A stretch of 7,191 bases of DNA from Nitrospina sp. (lineage in GTDB: Bacteria > Nitrospinota > Nitrospinia > Nitrospinales > VA-1), in NCBI GenBank assembly GCA_002697825.1, contig NZYH01000048.1:10542-17732 (forward strand), read 5' to 3'. The notes under the pieces are model-generated. The model searched no databases. It saw only the letters and a list, made by a program, of their open reading frames with translations, and was not told the origin of the DNA. A program made the position numbers and the translations under genes. Shown here piece after piece: positions 1 to 6,776 of this stretch; positions within the stretch are counted from its first letter, which is position 1; each line of letters opens with the position of its first letter.

Positions 1-464
1 ACGGAGGCTTTTGAGGCATCTAAATGGGTGACATGGGCACCAGCCGAAGCTGCTGCGAGGGTACTGGCCCCGGTGTAACCAAAAACGTTAAGTACTTTGA
101 TTTCTTTGCCGTTAAGTAATTTAAGCTGTTCCATTATCCAAAGCCAATTGGGGGCTTGTTCCGGAAAAAGTCCTATATGGCCAAATCCAGTTGGTTGTAT
201 CTTGAAAATGAGATGCTGGAATTTTATCTGCCATCCGTTTTCAGGAAGTTTAGAAAATAATTTCCATTCACCCCCGGTATCTTTGCCTTTGAAATATTTA
301 TATTCTCCTTCTGCGGTATTCCACTCGGCTTTTGGGAGAGACTTTGGCCAAAGAGCTTGAGGTGCAGGACGGCAAAATCGATGTGGACCAAATTGTTCCA
401 GTTTTTGGAACGATCCGGTGTCCAGTAATTGATATTCAAATTCCTCGGAGGGGTAGGAAGACAT
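1..464 (-). CDS. Class I SAM-dependent methyltransferase, RlmI/Methyltrans_SAM-like (partial, C-terminus beyond window)
   Basis: Reading the minus strand from the ATG at 464-462 gives 154 open codons running off the left edge, so only about half of a protein that is usually near 300 residues is present. The protein begins MSSYPSEEFEYQLLDTG. It carries the family block GHIGLFPEQ at residues 95-103 and then the SAM-binding motif I VLNVFGYTGAST at residues 124-135. The acidic end of strand beta2 follows as HLDAS, with Asp149 the likely ribose-binding residue. This resembles the family of RlmI-like rRNA cytosine methyltransferases and their uncharacterised relatives; the catalytic half is outside the window, so the substrate cannot be told. 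No convincing Shine-Dalgarno sequence precedes the ATG, and the frame stays open some way upstream, but no better start codon is visible. The gene is transcribed divergently from the efflux operon at 545. Confidence 0.85.
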   Translation of the reverse strand, partial: MSSYPSEEFEYQLLDTGSFQKLEQFGPHRFCRPAPQALWPKSLPKAEWNTAEGEYKYFKGKDTGGEWKLFSKLPENGWQIKFQHLIFKIQPTGFGHIGLFPEQAPNWLWIMEQLKLLNGKEIKVLNVFGYTGASTLAAASAGAHVTHLDASKAS

Positions 465-484
465 GGATGTGTTAAAGCCCTTTT

Positions 485-501
485 TTACTATAGAATAGTA
501 A
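485..501. promoter_or_regulatory. Inverted repeat in divergent intergenic region, candidate operator
   Basis: TTACTAT-AGA-ATAGTAA is a perfect 7-bp inverted repeat with a 3-bp centre. It lies in the 80-bp gap between the divergent methyltransferase and efflux genes. The gap must contain promoters for both directions, although I could not assign convincing -35/-10 pairs. Palindromes of this size near efflux operons are often bound by TetR- or MarR-type repressors, but no regulator gene is present here. The arms are AT-rich, so chance is a real possibility. Confidence 0.3.
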
Positions 502-544
502 GTAAATAAATCTAAGTCTTTGCAATGAAATAAATTTACAACAC

Positions 545-1921
545 GTGACGGTGGAGGATTATATCAGAAAATTGAATAGAAAAAGGATTGTGCCCCTTAT
601 TCTTCTTGTATTGATTTTGTCTTCTTGTGCTCCTGCAGAGGAAGAAAGGTCAGAGGTCGAGAAGAAGGAGTTTGCACTTCCGGTGCAGGTCGGGAAAGTA
701 GTCTATATGGATATTGCGGATGAAGTTCGCGCTGTTGGCAATATTCAGGCGGAGCAAAGAGTAACTATTACGTCAGAAATTCGCGGCAAAGTGGCACGGA
801 TCGCAGTAGAAGAAGGCATGAAAGTGAAAGCCGATAATCTGGTAGCACAAATTGATCCCAGGGAATATGAATTGACATTAGAGAGGTTACGTGCAGATCT
901 TTCTGGTGCACAAAAAGAATATAAAAAAGCTCAATCGGGGCTACGCCAGGAAGATAAGGATCGATTGCAAGCCCAAACAAGAGCGGCACAAAGTGCTTTC
1001 GATCTTTCGAAAATTGAGTTGGATAGAACAAAAAAATTGGTTGAGCAAAAAGTCCTTGCTCAGTCTTCTCTAGATTCAGCAAAAGATAAAATACGCCAGG
1101 CAAAAGAGTTATTGATAGCGAGTCAAGCAGAACAGGCTGCAGGATTAAAATCTCGATCAGAAGATATTGAGAAATTGGAGACAGAATTGCAAGCCATCAG
1201 AAAGCAGGTTGCAATGGCTGAACTAAATCTTTCCAAGGTAAATATTTTAGCTCCCTTTGATGGCATTATTATTTCCAAGGAAATAGAACGCGGGGCCATT
1301 GCAGATTCAGGCACGGCAATTGTTAGAATGATTGGATCATCCCGATTGAAAGCTGTTCTCGAGGTTCCTCAGAGCTATCGTAATAAATTAAAAAAACTAA
1401 AGGCAGCAACTTTTTTCGCAAAAGAGTTAGATTTTAAGTTCAAGTACCAGCGAAAATTACATCGACTTATACGTGTGATTCCTGATGCTAATATTTATTC
1501 AGGAAATATTAAAGTACAAATCGATCTTCCCGATCCTAGTCCTGCAATGTTTCCAGGTTTGACTTTGGTTAGTACTTTGAGTTTTGGCGTTCGAAAAAAT
1601 GTCCTTCACGTTCCATCAGTTTCTCTTGTGATTTCAGAGCAAGGCACAGTGGTTTATATCGTTAAAGATAAAAAAGCGCATCTGGTTCCCGTCAAAGCTT
1701 TTAAAGAACACGATGGTTTTGTGGAAGTAAAAGACTTTACGCGTCAGTTGAGTGGCGATTCCGATTTGATTTTGCGAGGATCGGGAGCTGTATTTCCGGG
1801 AGCAAAAGTATTTTTGACAAATCCGGAGCCCAAAACAGAAACCCCTTTTAGTTCTGCATCTAAAGACAGTGAATCTTCCAAAAACGCTGGGAAATCCTCT
1901 GAGAATAATCCGGAAACCTGA
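545..1921 (+). CDS. RND efflux periplasmic adaptor (membrane fusion protein, HlyD/AcrA family), lipoprotein
   Basis: This protein links an inner-membrane RND pump to an outer-membrane channel. A hydrophobic signal ends in the lipobox LSSC with the lipidated Cys at residue 28. The first half of the lipoyl/barrel-sandwich domain includes GKVARIAVEEGMKV from residue 81. A long charged alpha-helical hairpin occupies about residues 110-230, and the second lipoyl half starts at APFDG (236-240). Beta-barrel and membrane-proximal domains follow. The last 33 residues (426-458) are a Ser/Glu/Lys/Pro-rich, probably disordered tail. The hairpin tip keeps Arg161 and Leu165 of the RLS docking motif known from AcrA, but the Ser position is Ala172. 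The start is unsettled: GTG 545 has no Shine-Dalgarno sequence, and GGAGG sits at 553-557. A TTG at 572 would give a typical short lipoprotein signal (MNRKRIVPL...), though at a long 14-nt spacing. The stop overlaps the next gene's ATG by one base, indicating translational coupling. Confidence 0.93.
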   Translation: MTVEDYIRKLNRKRIVPLILLVLILSSCAPAEEERSEVEKKEFALPVQVGKVVYMDIADEVRAVGNIQAEQRVTITSEIRGKVARIAVEEGMKVKADNLVAQIDPREYELTLERLRADLSGAQKEYKKAQSGLRQEDKDRLQAQTRAAQSAFDLSKIELDRTKKLVEQKVLAQSSLDSAKDKIRQAKELLIASQAEQAAGLKSRSEDIEKLETELQAIRKQVAMAELNLSKVNILAPFDGIIISKEIERGAIADSGTAIVRMIGSSRLKAVLEVPQSYRNKLKKLKAATFFAKELDFKFKYQRKLHRLIRVIPDANIYSGNIKVQIDLPDPSPAMFPGLTLVSTLSFGVRKNVLHVPSVSLVISEQGTVVYIVKDKKAHLVPVKAFKEHDGFVEVKDFTRQLSGDSDLILRGSGAVFPGAKVFLTNPEPKTETPFSSASKDSESSKNAGKSSENNPET

Positions 1922-4900
1922 TGAAGTTCATAGATCAATCAATTCGCAACTACCATACGGTTACAGTCATTATTGTAATGGCTCTAGTAATCGGGGCTCT
2001 ATGTTTTCAGACCCTGCCCAGGCAATTAACTCCAACCGTGGACAAACCACAAATCGAAGTTAGAACCGAATATATCGGATTGTCACCCAACGAAGTGGAA
2101 CGCAATATTACTCGTCGGCTTGAAGATCAACTTGAGTCTGTAGAGGGTATGAAGAAGATGACTTCTACCAGTCAGCATGGATTAAGTACCATCAATCTGG
2201 AATTTGAATGGGGCATTGATAAAGATCTCGCTGTTTTGGATGTCAACAATAAATTGCAGCAAGTAAAGGATCTGCCTGTTAATGCTGATAAACCTACTCT
2301 TCGTTCTATATCTAGCGATAACTCCAGTCCAATAATGTGGATTGTTTTTGACAAGCCTAATGAAAAAATGCCAGACCTAGATCAGAACTATATGTACAAG
2401 ATCGGCGAAGACATCATTGTCCCTGCCTTTAGAAGGGTTAAAGGCATTGCAGATGTCTGGCATTTCGGTGGTGAGGATAGAGAAATGCGGGTCGAGTTTG
2501 ACCCTTATAGTATGGCGCGTTTACACGTGACTTATAAGGAAGTGATTGACCGACTTACGAAAGAGAACCAAAACACTCGTGCAGGATTTCATGATGAAGA
2601 GGATCGTGCTTATACAGTTCGTGGGCTCGGTGAATTTCTAAACCCCAAAGATATTTTGGATACGGTTGTCAAGAGGGATGGAGACAAGACGATAAGGATT
2701 CGAGATTTTGCAATAGTGGTAGATGGTTTTCAACGAACCGATTCTTTGGTTCGGATCAGCGGAAAATTGTCGAATGCGTTTGGAGTTATTCGTAAAGCAG
2801 GCGCCAATGTTGTGGAGACTTGTAACTTAGCAGCTCGGAAAGTTGAAGAATTAAACAAAGAACTTTTAAATCGAGGCCTACCGCTTAAACTAAAAATTGT
2901 TTATAAGGATGTAGATTACATCGATGAAGCCATGCGCCTGGTGAAATCGAATTTAGGTCTGGGTGCAATTCTAGCGGTCACGGTTTTATTGGTCTTTCTT
3001 GGTTCGGTAAGGTCGTTACTAATTGTTGCGATAAGTATTCCAGTCAGCCTAGTGTCTGTATTCATCGTACTGAAAATTTTTGACCGCAGCATTAATATAA
3101 TTTCACTGGCGGGCATGGCTTTTGCCGTAGGGATGGTGGTCGATAATTCCATTGTAGTGCTGGAAAATATTTATCGCCACCTGACAATGAAAAAGGGGGT
3201 TTTTAAAGCCGCTTACGATGGAGCCTCTGAAGTTTGGGGTGCGGTGCTAGCTTCTACCTTAACAACTCTTGCGGTTTTTATACCCATCGTTTTTATTGAA
3301 GAAGAAGCCGGACAAATGTTTCGCGATATTGCAATTACCATCAGCGGATGTATTGCTCTCTCATTAATAGTATCTGTGACGATTATTCCTACTTTGACGA
3401 CCCTATTGATTCGGCTTAAACCGGGAGAAGAGTATAGGCCAGGGTTTATCCATCGAACCCTGCTGCGTCCCGTGGTGTTATTGGGAAAAGCTATTAGCAA
3501 TGGCTATTCTGGCCTTATGAAACGGGTTCTTTGCCATTCTTCGGTTAGCCTTCTTTTCCGTCTCGGAATTCTTGGGGGAGTTTGTTGGATACTTTGGTAC
3601 AGCGGTCAGACGCTGCCTAAAAAAGATTATCTTCCCTATGGAAACACCAATATGGTGTTCATGCTCATTGAGCCCGTCGCAGGTACTCCTGCAGAAACCA
3701 ATATGCAGTATCTTGCTGAGTATGAAAAGAAGATCGTAGATATGGAAGATGTGAACCGAAATTTCTTGGTTTTTTCTCCCCGATTTAATGGTGGCGGAGC
3801 CATCATTGAAAAGGAGTTGGCGCAAGGGCAGCGTGGGGAAATAAAAATGGCTGTTAAGGCAAATGAAATGGGTCGAGAAATTTTTGCCATTCCTGGTTAC
3901 CGTTTTGCATTTGCCGTGCAACGTCCTATTTTTCGTTCAGCAGATAAAACGTTTGAAGTGGAAATAACCGGACCCGAGATTTTCAAGTTGAAAGACATTG
4001 CATTGAGTTTGATAGGAAAAATCTCAGGTATTGATGGGGTGCATTCTGTAAGACCGGAATTTAAATTTGGTAATCCTGAACTTCGTTTTTTACCAAGGAG
4101 GGAAGATGCGGCGAGATTAAATATGGGTATGCAGGAAATTGGAGACATTATCGAATCACTCAACGCAGGAAAATATCTGGGTGAGTTTAATGACAATGGG
4201 GAGCCCATCGATTTTGTTTTAGTGCAGAAAAAAGATGATAATAAATTAGGATTGGAGGACTACCGTTCTCTTCCAGTTTGGACGGACGAGAACCTAATGA
4301 CGCACCTCGGTCATTTAACGAATATAGAAATTGATGCTGGACCAGCGAGGATTGATCATATTGGCACAGAACGGGCGATTAAACTTCGTGTTCAAGTGAG
4401 AAAAGATATGCCGATGCAGACGGTCATCGACCGTGTGGAGGAAAATGTATTGGTTCCCACAAGGCTAACCGTGAATGAAAAATTTGGGTTGCGTATTGGT
4501 GGATCGGCCGATGAATTAGCCTCTACTGAAAGATCCTTGGCGACAAGTTTCGTTTATGCTTTAGGTTTTATCTATCTTCTTCTAGTAGCTTTATTCTCAT
4601 CTTTTATCAGACCTTTTATTGTTATGCTCACTGTTGTGCTGGCGGTTTCGGGTTCTTTTCTGGGAATTACCTGGAACAATTGGTATCAGCGTGGAAATAT
4701 AAAAAGTATTCTCGATGAGTGGAATGTCCCCAATGCGCAGGCTATGGTGGAAGGATGGAACTGGATTACATTCGATATCCTAACGCAATTAGGAGTGGTT
4801 ATCTTGGCAGGAATCGTTGTCAATAACGCCATCCTTATTGTGCATCAGATGCTCAACAACATTAAGTCGGGTATGGAAGAGCGACAAGCATTATTGTTGT

Positions 4901-5175
4901 CTTGTGAGACCCGACTACGCCCCATTATGATGACCGTAATTTCAAGCGTGTTCGGTATGATTCCACTGGCATTTGGCGAAGGAGCCGGAACCGAGCTTTA
5001 TCGCGGTATGGGAACCGCATTGATAGGGGGATTAAGTATCTCCACTTTTTTTACTTTATTCTTGGTTCCTATCCTTATTTCCCTTGCAATTGATATGGGA
5101 TTCCATACTACAAAAAATGACCTTGTCAAAGAAACATTGCAGACCAACCCCGATACTTTACCTACCCCTTCCTAA
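1921..5175 (+). CDS. RND family efflux permease (HAE1/AcrB-like), inner-membrane pump
   Basis: A proton-driven exporter subunit of 1084 residues, somewhat longer than the usual 1030-1050. It has the full RND plan: TM1 (about 13-31), a large periplasmic loop, TM2-TM6 (about 345-497), TM7 (about 545-563), a second large periplasmic loop and TM8-TM12 (about 876-1058). The N-terminal block LPRQLTPTVDKPQIEV and the TM4 block GMAFAVGMVVDNSIVVLEN are diagnostic. In TM4, Asp408 matches AcrB D407, while the D408 equivalent is Asn409. In TM10, GIVVNNAILIVHQ has Asn968 in place of AcrB Lys940 and His975 where AcrB has Glu947. Between TM9 and TM10 there is an extra periplasmic segment of about 30 residues, rich in Trp (residues 917-950). 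The ATG overlaps the adaptor stop, so translation is probably coupled. Substrate cannot be read from sequence; multidrug, lipid or other hydrophobic export are all possible. No outer-membrane factor gene follows. Confidence 0.95.
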   Translation: MKFIDQSIRNYHTVTVIIVMALVIGALCFQTLPRQLTPTVDKPQIEVRTEYIGLSPNEVERNITRRLEDQLESVEGMKKMTSTSQHGLSTINLEFEWGIDKDLAVLDVNNKLQQVKDLPVNADKPTLRSISSDNSSPIMWIVFDKPNEKMPDLDQNYMYKIGEDIIVPAFRRVKGIADVWHFGGEDREMRVEFDPYSMARLHVTYKEVIDRLTKENQNTRAGFHDEEDRAYTVRGLGEFLNPKDILDTVVKRDGDKTIRIRDFAIVVDGFQRTDSLVRISGKLSNAFGVIRKAGANVVETCNLAARKVEELNKELLNRGLPLKLKIVYKDVDYIDEAMRLVKSNLGLGAILAVTVLLVFLGSVRSLLIVAISIPVSLVSVFIVLKIFDRSINIISLAGMAFAVGMVVDNSIVVLENIYRHLTMKKGVFKAAYDGASEVWGAVLASTLTTLAVFIPIVFIEEEAGQMFRDIAITISGCIALSLIVSVTIIPTLTTLLIRLKPGEEYRPGFIHRTLLRPVVLLGKAISNGYSGLMKRVLCHSSVSLLFRLGILGGVCWILWYSGQTLPKKDYLPYGNTNMVFMLIEPVAGTPAETNMQYLAEYEKKIVDMEDVNRNFLVFSPRFNGGGAIIEKELAQGQRGEIKMAVKANEMGREIFAIPGYRFAFAVQRPIFRSADKTFEVEITGPEIFKLKDIALSLIGKISGIDGVHSVRPEFKFGNPELRFLPRREDAARLNMGMQEIGDIIESLNAGKYLGEFNDNGEPIDFVLVQKKDDNKLGLEDYRSLPVWTDENLMTHLGHLTNIEIDAGPARIDHIGTERAIKLRVQVRKDMPMQTVIDRVEENVLVPTRLTVNEKFGLRIGGSADELASTERSLATSFVYALGFIYLLLVALFSSFIRPFIVMLTVVLAVSGSFLGITWNNWYQRGNIKSILDEWNVPNAQAMVEGWNWITFDILTQLGVVILAGIVVNNAILIVHQMLNNIKSGMEERQALLLSCETRLRPIMMTVISSVFGMIPLAFGEGAGTELYRGMGTALIGGLSISTFFTLFLVPILISLAIDMGFHTTKNDLVKETLQTNPDTLPTPS

Positions 5176-5858
5176 TTTTTTGGCCAGTAGGAGGGAGTTG
5201 GTGATTCAATGGAAATTTCTTCCTTGGTGATGGGATGTTCGAAAACGAGACAATGTGCGTAAAGAGCAATTTCCCTATTAGCTAATAAGTTGGAAGCGCC
5301 ATATTTTTTATCACCCATAATTGGATGCCCGATGAATGCCATTTGTGCTCGGATTTGGTGAAATCTTCCTGTGTGCAGTTTGATTTCAAGAAAACTGGAA
5401 CTTGAATAACTTTCCATTATTTTATATTCCAGTTCTGCATTTTGTGTATTTTGGCCCGGGCGCTTAAAAACAGTAGACTTGAGAGATTTCTCTTTTCGAA
5501 GGTAGTGGGATAGACGTGCCTGTAGAGGTTCTGGTTTGCCTTCTACGATTGCATGGTAGATTTTTTTTGTGGTCTTTTCGCGAAATTGTTTCGACAAACG
5601 TGAGGCAGCCTTAGAAGTACGCGCAAATAAAACAACACCGGAAACATTACGGTCCAGACGGTGAACCAAGCCAAGAAAAACATTACCGGGTTTTTTGAAT
5701 TCAGTTTTGATCCATGATTTTACTTCATCTATTAACGAATTGGATTCCGAGCTATCTGCTTGAGTGAGAATGCCTGCTGGTTTGTAAACCGCGATTAGGT
5801 GATTGTCCAGAAAAAGGATTTTTGGGGAATCACTTGAGGTTATCAAGGCTGATTTCAC
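5172..5858 (-). CDS. RluA-family RNA pseudouridine synthase
   Basis: Isomerises specific uridines in rRNA or tRNA to pseudouridine in the cytoplasm. The 228-residue protein has the family signature LVHRLDRNVSGVVLFART with catalytic Asp69. The conserved KIYHAIVEG follows (Tyr101), then the late block HTGRFHQIRAQMAFIGHP with MGDKKYG (162-187). There is no N-terminal S4 RNA-binding domain, so it resembles the short RluA type rather than RluC or RluD. The target uridine cannot be assigned. The start given is GTG at 5858-5856, which overlaps the upstream DUF502 gene by 29 bp and lacks a clear Shine-Dalgarno sequence. A TTG at 5846 is an alternative; the conserved domain begins at about residue 14 either way. 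It is probably co-transcribed with the DUF502 gene. Its TAG stop overlaps the TAA of the convergent RND gene. Confidence 0.93.
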   Translation of the reverse strand: MKSALITSSDSPKILFLDNHLIAVYKPAGILTQADSSESNSLIDEVKSWIKTEFKKPGNVFLGLVHRLDRNVSGVVLFARTSKAASRLSKQFREKTTKKIYHAIVEGKPEPLQARLSHYLRKEKSLKSTVFKRPGQNTQNAELEYKIMESYSSSSFLEIKLHTGRFHQIRAQMAFIGHPIMGDKKYGASNLLANREIALYAHCLVFEHPITKEEISIESPTPSYWPKN

Positions 5859-6498
5859 TTGCTTGGGTTAGTTTTAGTTCTTCAAGGCTCACAATTCCTC
5901 CAGAAACAACGTATTTGATCCCATCTTCGATACTCATGTCAACTTCAGTCAGTTCATTAGGTGGGGCGAAGACAAGGAAACCGGATGTGGGGTTTGGCAT
6001 GGTAGGGACAAAAACATTAAGAACATCTTCGGCCGTATATTGCTGAACTTCACCGCGAGACTCGCCGGTAACAAACCCGATAGCAAGCATTCCACGGCGT
6101 GGAAACTCAATTAAAACTACTTTGCGAAATGCGCTTGTGTCGGCATGAGCGATTGATTGTACCACCTGTTTTGAACCTTTATAAATACGGCGAACGAAAG
6201 GAATTTTTTCAACAATACCTTCTCCTATCTTTATCATTTGTTTGCCAAAAAAGTTTGTCGTGAACCATCCGACAGTCAAGACAATGAGTAAGGTTATAAC
6301 CAGCCCAAGAGCGGGAATACGATATCCTTCCGGAATGGGTGCTCCCATATCAATGAGGACTTTTGTGAAAACTGGTGATAAGGCATCTAAATTTGTAAAA
6401 AGTAACTGTAAAATAAAATAAGTCAGTGCTATTGGCAGGGTAATCAGGAGCCCGGTGATAAAGACATTTCGAATGCGGCGTTTTATTTTTTTAAACAC
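5830..6498 (-). CDS. DUF502 family membrane protein
   Basis: A small membrane protein of unknown biochemical function; plant members are the COV/LIKE-COV proteins. From GTG 6498 it has 222 residues, starting VFKKIKRRIRNVFITGLL. A basic N-terminus precedes TM1 (about 12-34). TM2 (about 61-84, IPALGLVITLLIVLTVGW) is followed by the hallmark PTMPNPTSGFLVFAP at 165-179. The soluble region after TM2 includes KIPFVRRIYKGSKQV, also typical of the family. A longer reading from TTG 6549 adds 17 residues (MYGKNHQKKTYPSKYYI) that do not look like family sequence. The GTG start matches where DUF502 proteins normally begin and leaves about a 64-nt leader behind the candidate promoter at 6569-6595, so I prefer it, though neither start has a strong Shine-Dalgarno sequence. 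It is first in a two-gene unit with the pseudouridine synthase, overlapping it by 29 bp. Confidence 0.9.
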   Translation of the reverse strand: MFKKIKRRIRNVFITGLLITLPIALTYFILQLLFTNLDALSPVFTKVLIDMGAPIPEGYRIPALGLVITLLIVLTVGWFTTNFFGKQMIKIGEGIVEKIPFVRRIYKGSKQVVQSIAHADTSAFRKVVLIEFPRRGMLAIGFVTGESRGEVQQYTAEDVLNVFVPTMPNPTSGFLVFAPPNELTEVDMSIEDGIKYVVSGGIVSLEELKLTQASEISLDNLK

Positions 6499-6568
6499 GA
6501 TATAATATTTTGAGGGGTAGGTTTTTTTTTGGTGGTTTTTGCCATACAAGATCTTAAATTTTGATTAC

Positions 6569-6595
6569 ATTATAAAGCAAATATTGGCAAAACAA
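6569..6595 (-). promoter_or_regulatory. Candidate sigma70-type promoter for the DUF502-pseudouridine synthase operon
   Basis: On the minus strand a perfect TATAAT (-10) lies at 6574-6569. A TTGTTT (-35, three of six matches) lies at 6595-6590, separated by 15 bp, shorter than the ideal 17. Transcription would begin near 6562, only about 13 nt before the TTG at 6549 but about 64 nt before the GTG at 6498. The position fits, yet AT-rich DNA yields such matches by chance. Confidence 0.4.
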
Positions 6596-6625
6596 TACCA
6601 GGGAGAGCGAGTATCTATTTCTGGC

Positions 6626-6651
6626 TTGACAGGGTTGCCAATATCTATAAT
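6626..6651 (+). promoter_or_regulatory. Candidate promoter for tRNA-Ala
   Basis: A perfect TTGACA (6626-6631) and a perfect TATAAT (6646-6651) stand upstream of the tRNA gene. Their spacer is only 14 bp. A second reading uses TAATAT at 6648-6653, with 16 bp spacing and a weaker -10. Transcription would start near 6658, giving a 5' leader of about 35 nt for RNase P to remove. A 5-bp dyad, GGTTG (6633-6637) and CAACC (6654-6658), brackets the -10 and may be chance. Two consensus hexamers at the right distance from a tRNA make a promoter likely despite the spacing. Confidence 0.6.
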
Positions 6652-6693
6652 ATCAACCGTCAAGGCGAAGAAACGTGTAAATAATTATTTTTT

Positions 6694-6766
6694 GGGGCTG
6701 TGGCGCAGCTGGGAGCGTGCTTGAATGGCATTCAAGAGGTCGCGGGTTCGATCCCCGCCAGCTCCA
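6694..6766 (+). tRNA. tRNA-Ala (anticodon GGC)
   Basis: A complete 73-nt cloverleaf. The acceptor stem GGGGCTG pairs with CAGCTCC and includes the G3:U70 wobble that alanyl-tRNA synthetase recognises. The D stem is GCGC/GCGT around loop AGCTGGGA. The anticodon stem CTTGA/TCAAG encloses the loop ATGGCAT, with anticodon GGC at 6727-6729, reading GCC and GCU. The variable region is AGGTC, and the T stem GCGGG/CCCGC holds the loop TTCGATC. The discriminator is A73. CCA is not encoded, as TTT follows, so the tail must be added by nucleotidyltransferase. The gene stands alone, with its own candidate promoter and terminator. Confidence 0.97.
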
Positions 6767-6776
6767 TTTAACTTTC

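Noticed and set aside
97..439. Open frames on both strands (plus 97-360, minus 224-439) over the left edge
   Set aside because: They overlap the methyltransferase frame, which carries recognisable motifs; neither shadow frame shows any family signature.
3478..3921. 147-codon minus-strand ORF inside the RND gene, with another at 3897-4208
   Set aside because: They lie antisense to a fully conserved RND permease, have no ribosome-binding site or recognisable domain, and their composition looks like a complement artefact.
5167..5195. Possible hairpin between the convergent stops, about 8 bp with a 13-nt loop
   Set aside because: The stem has a wobble pair, a large loop and no T-tract on either side, so I do not call it a terminator.
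5830..6549. Longer DUF502 reading from TTG 6549
   Set aside because: The extra 17 residues do not resemble family N-termini and the leader would be very short; kept only as an alternative start.
6539..6724. 61-codon plus-strand ORF running into the tRNA gene
   Set aside because: It covers the divergent promoter region and ends inside the tRNA-Ala gene; it has no ribosome-binding site or recognisable sequence.
6694..6766. tRNA-Ala as an integration (attachment) site
   Set aside because: No duplicated tRNA 3' end, integrase or mobile-element gene is visible nearby; the downstream similarity is confined to the anticodon arm and the terminator stem.
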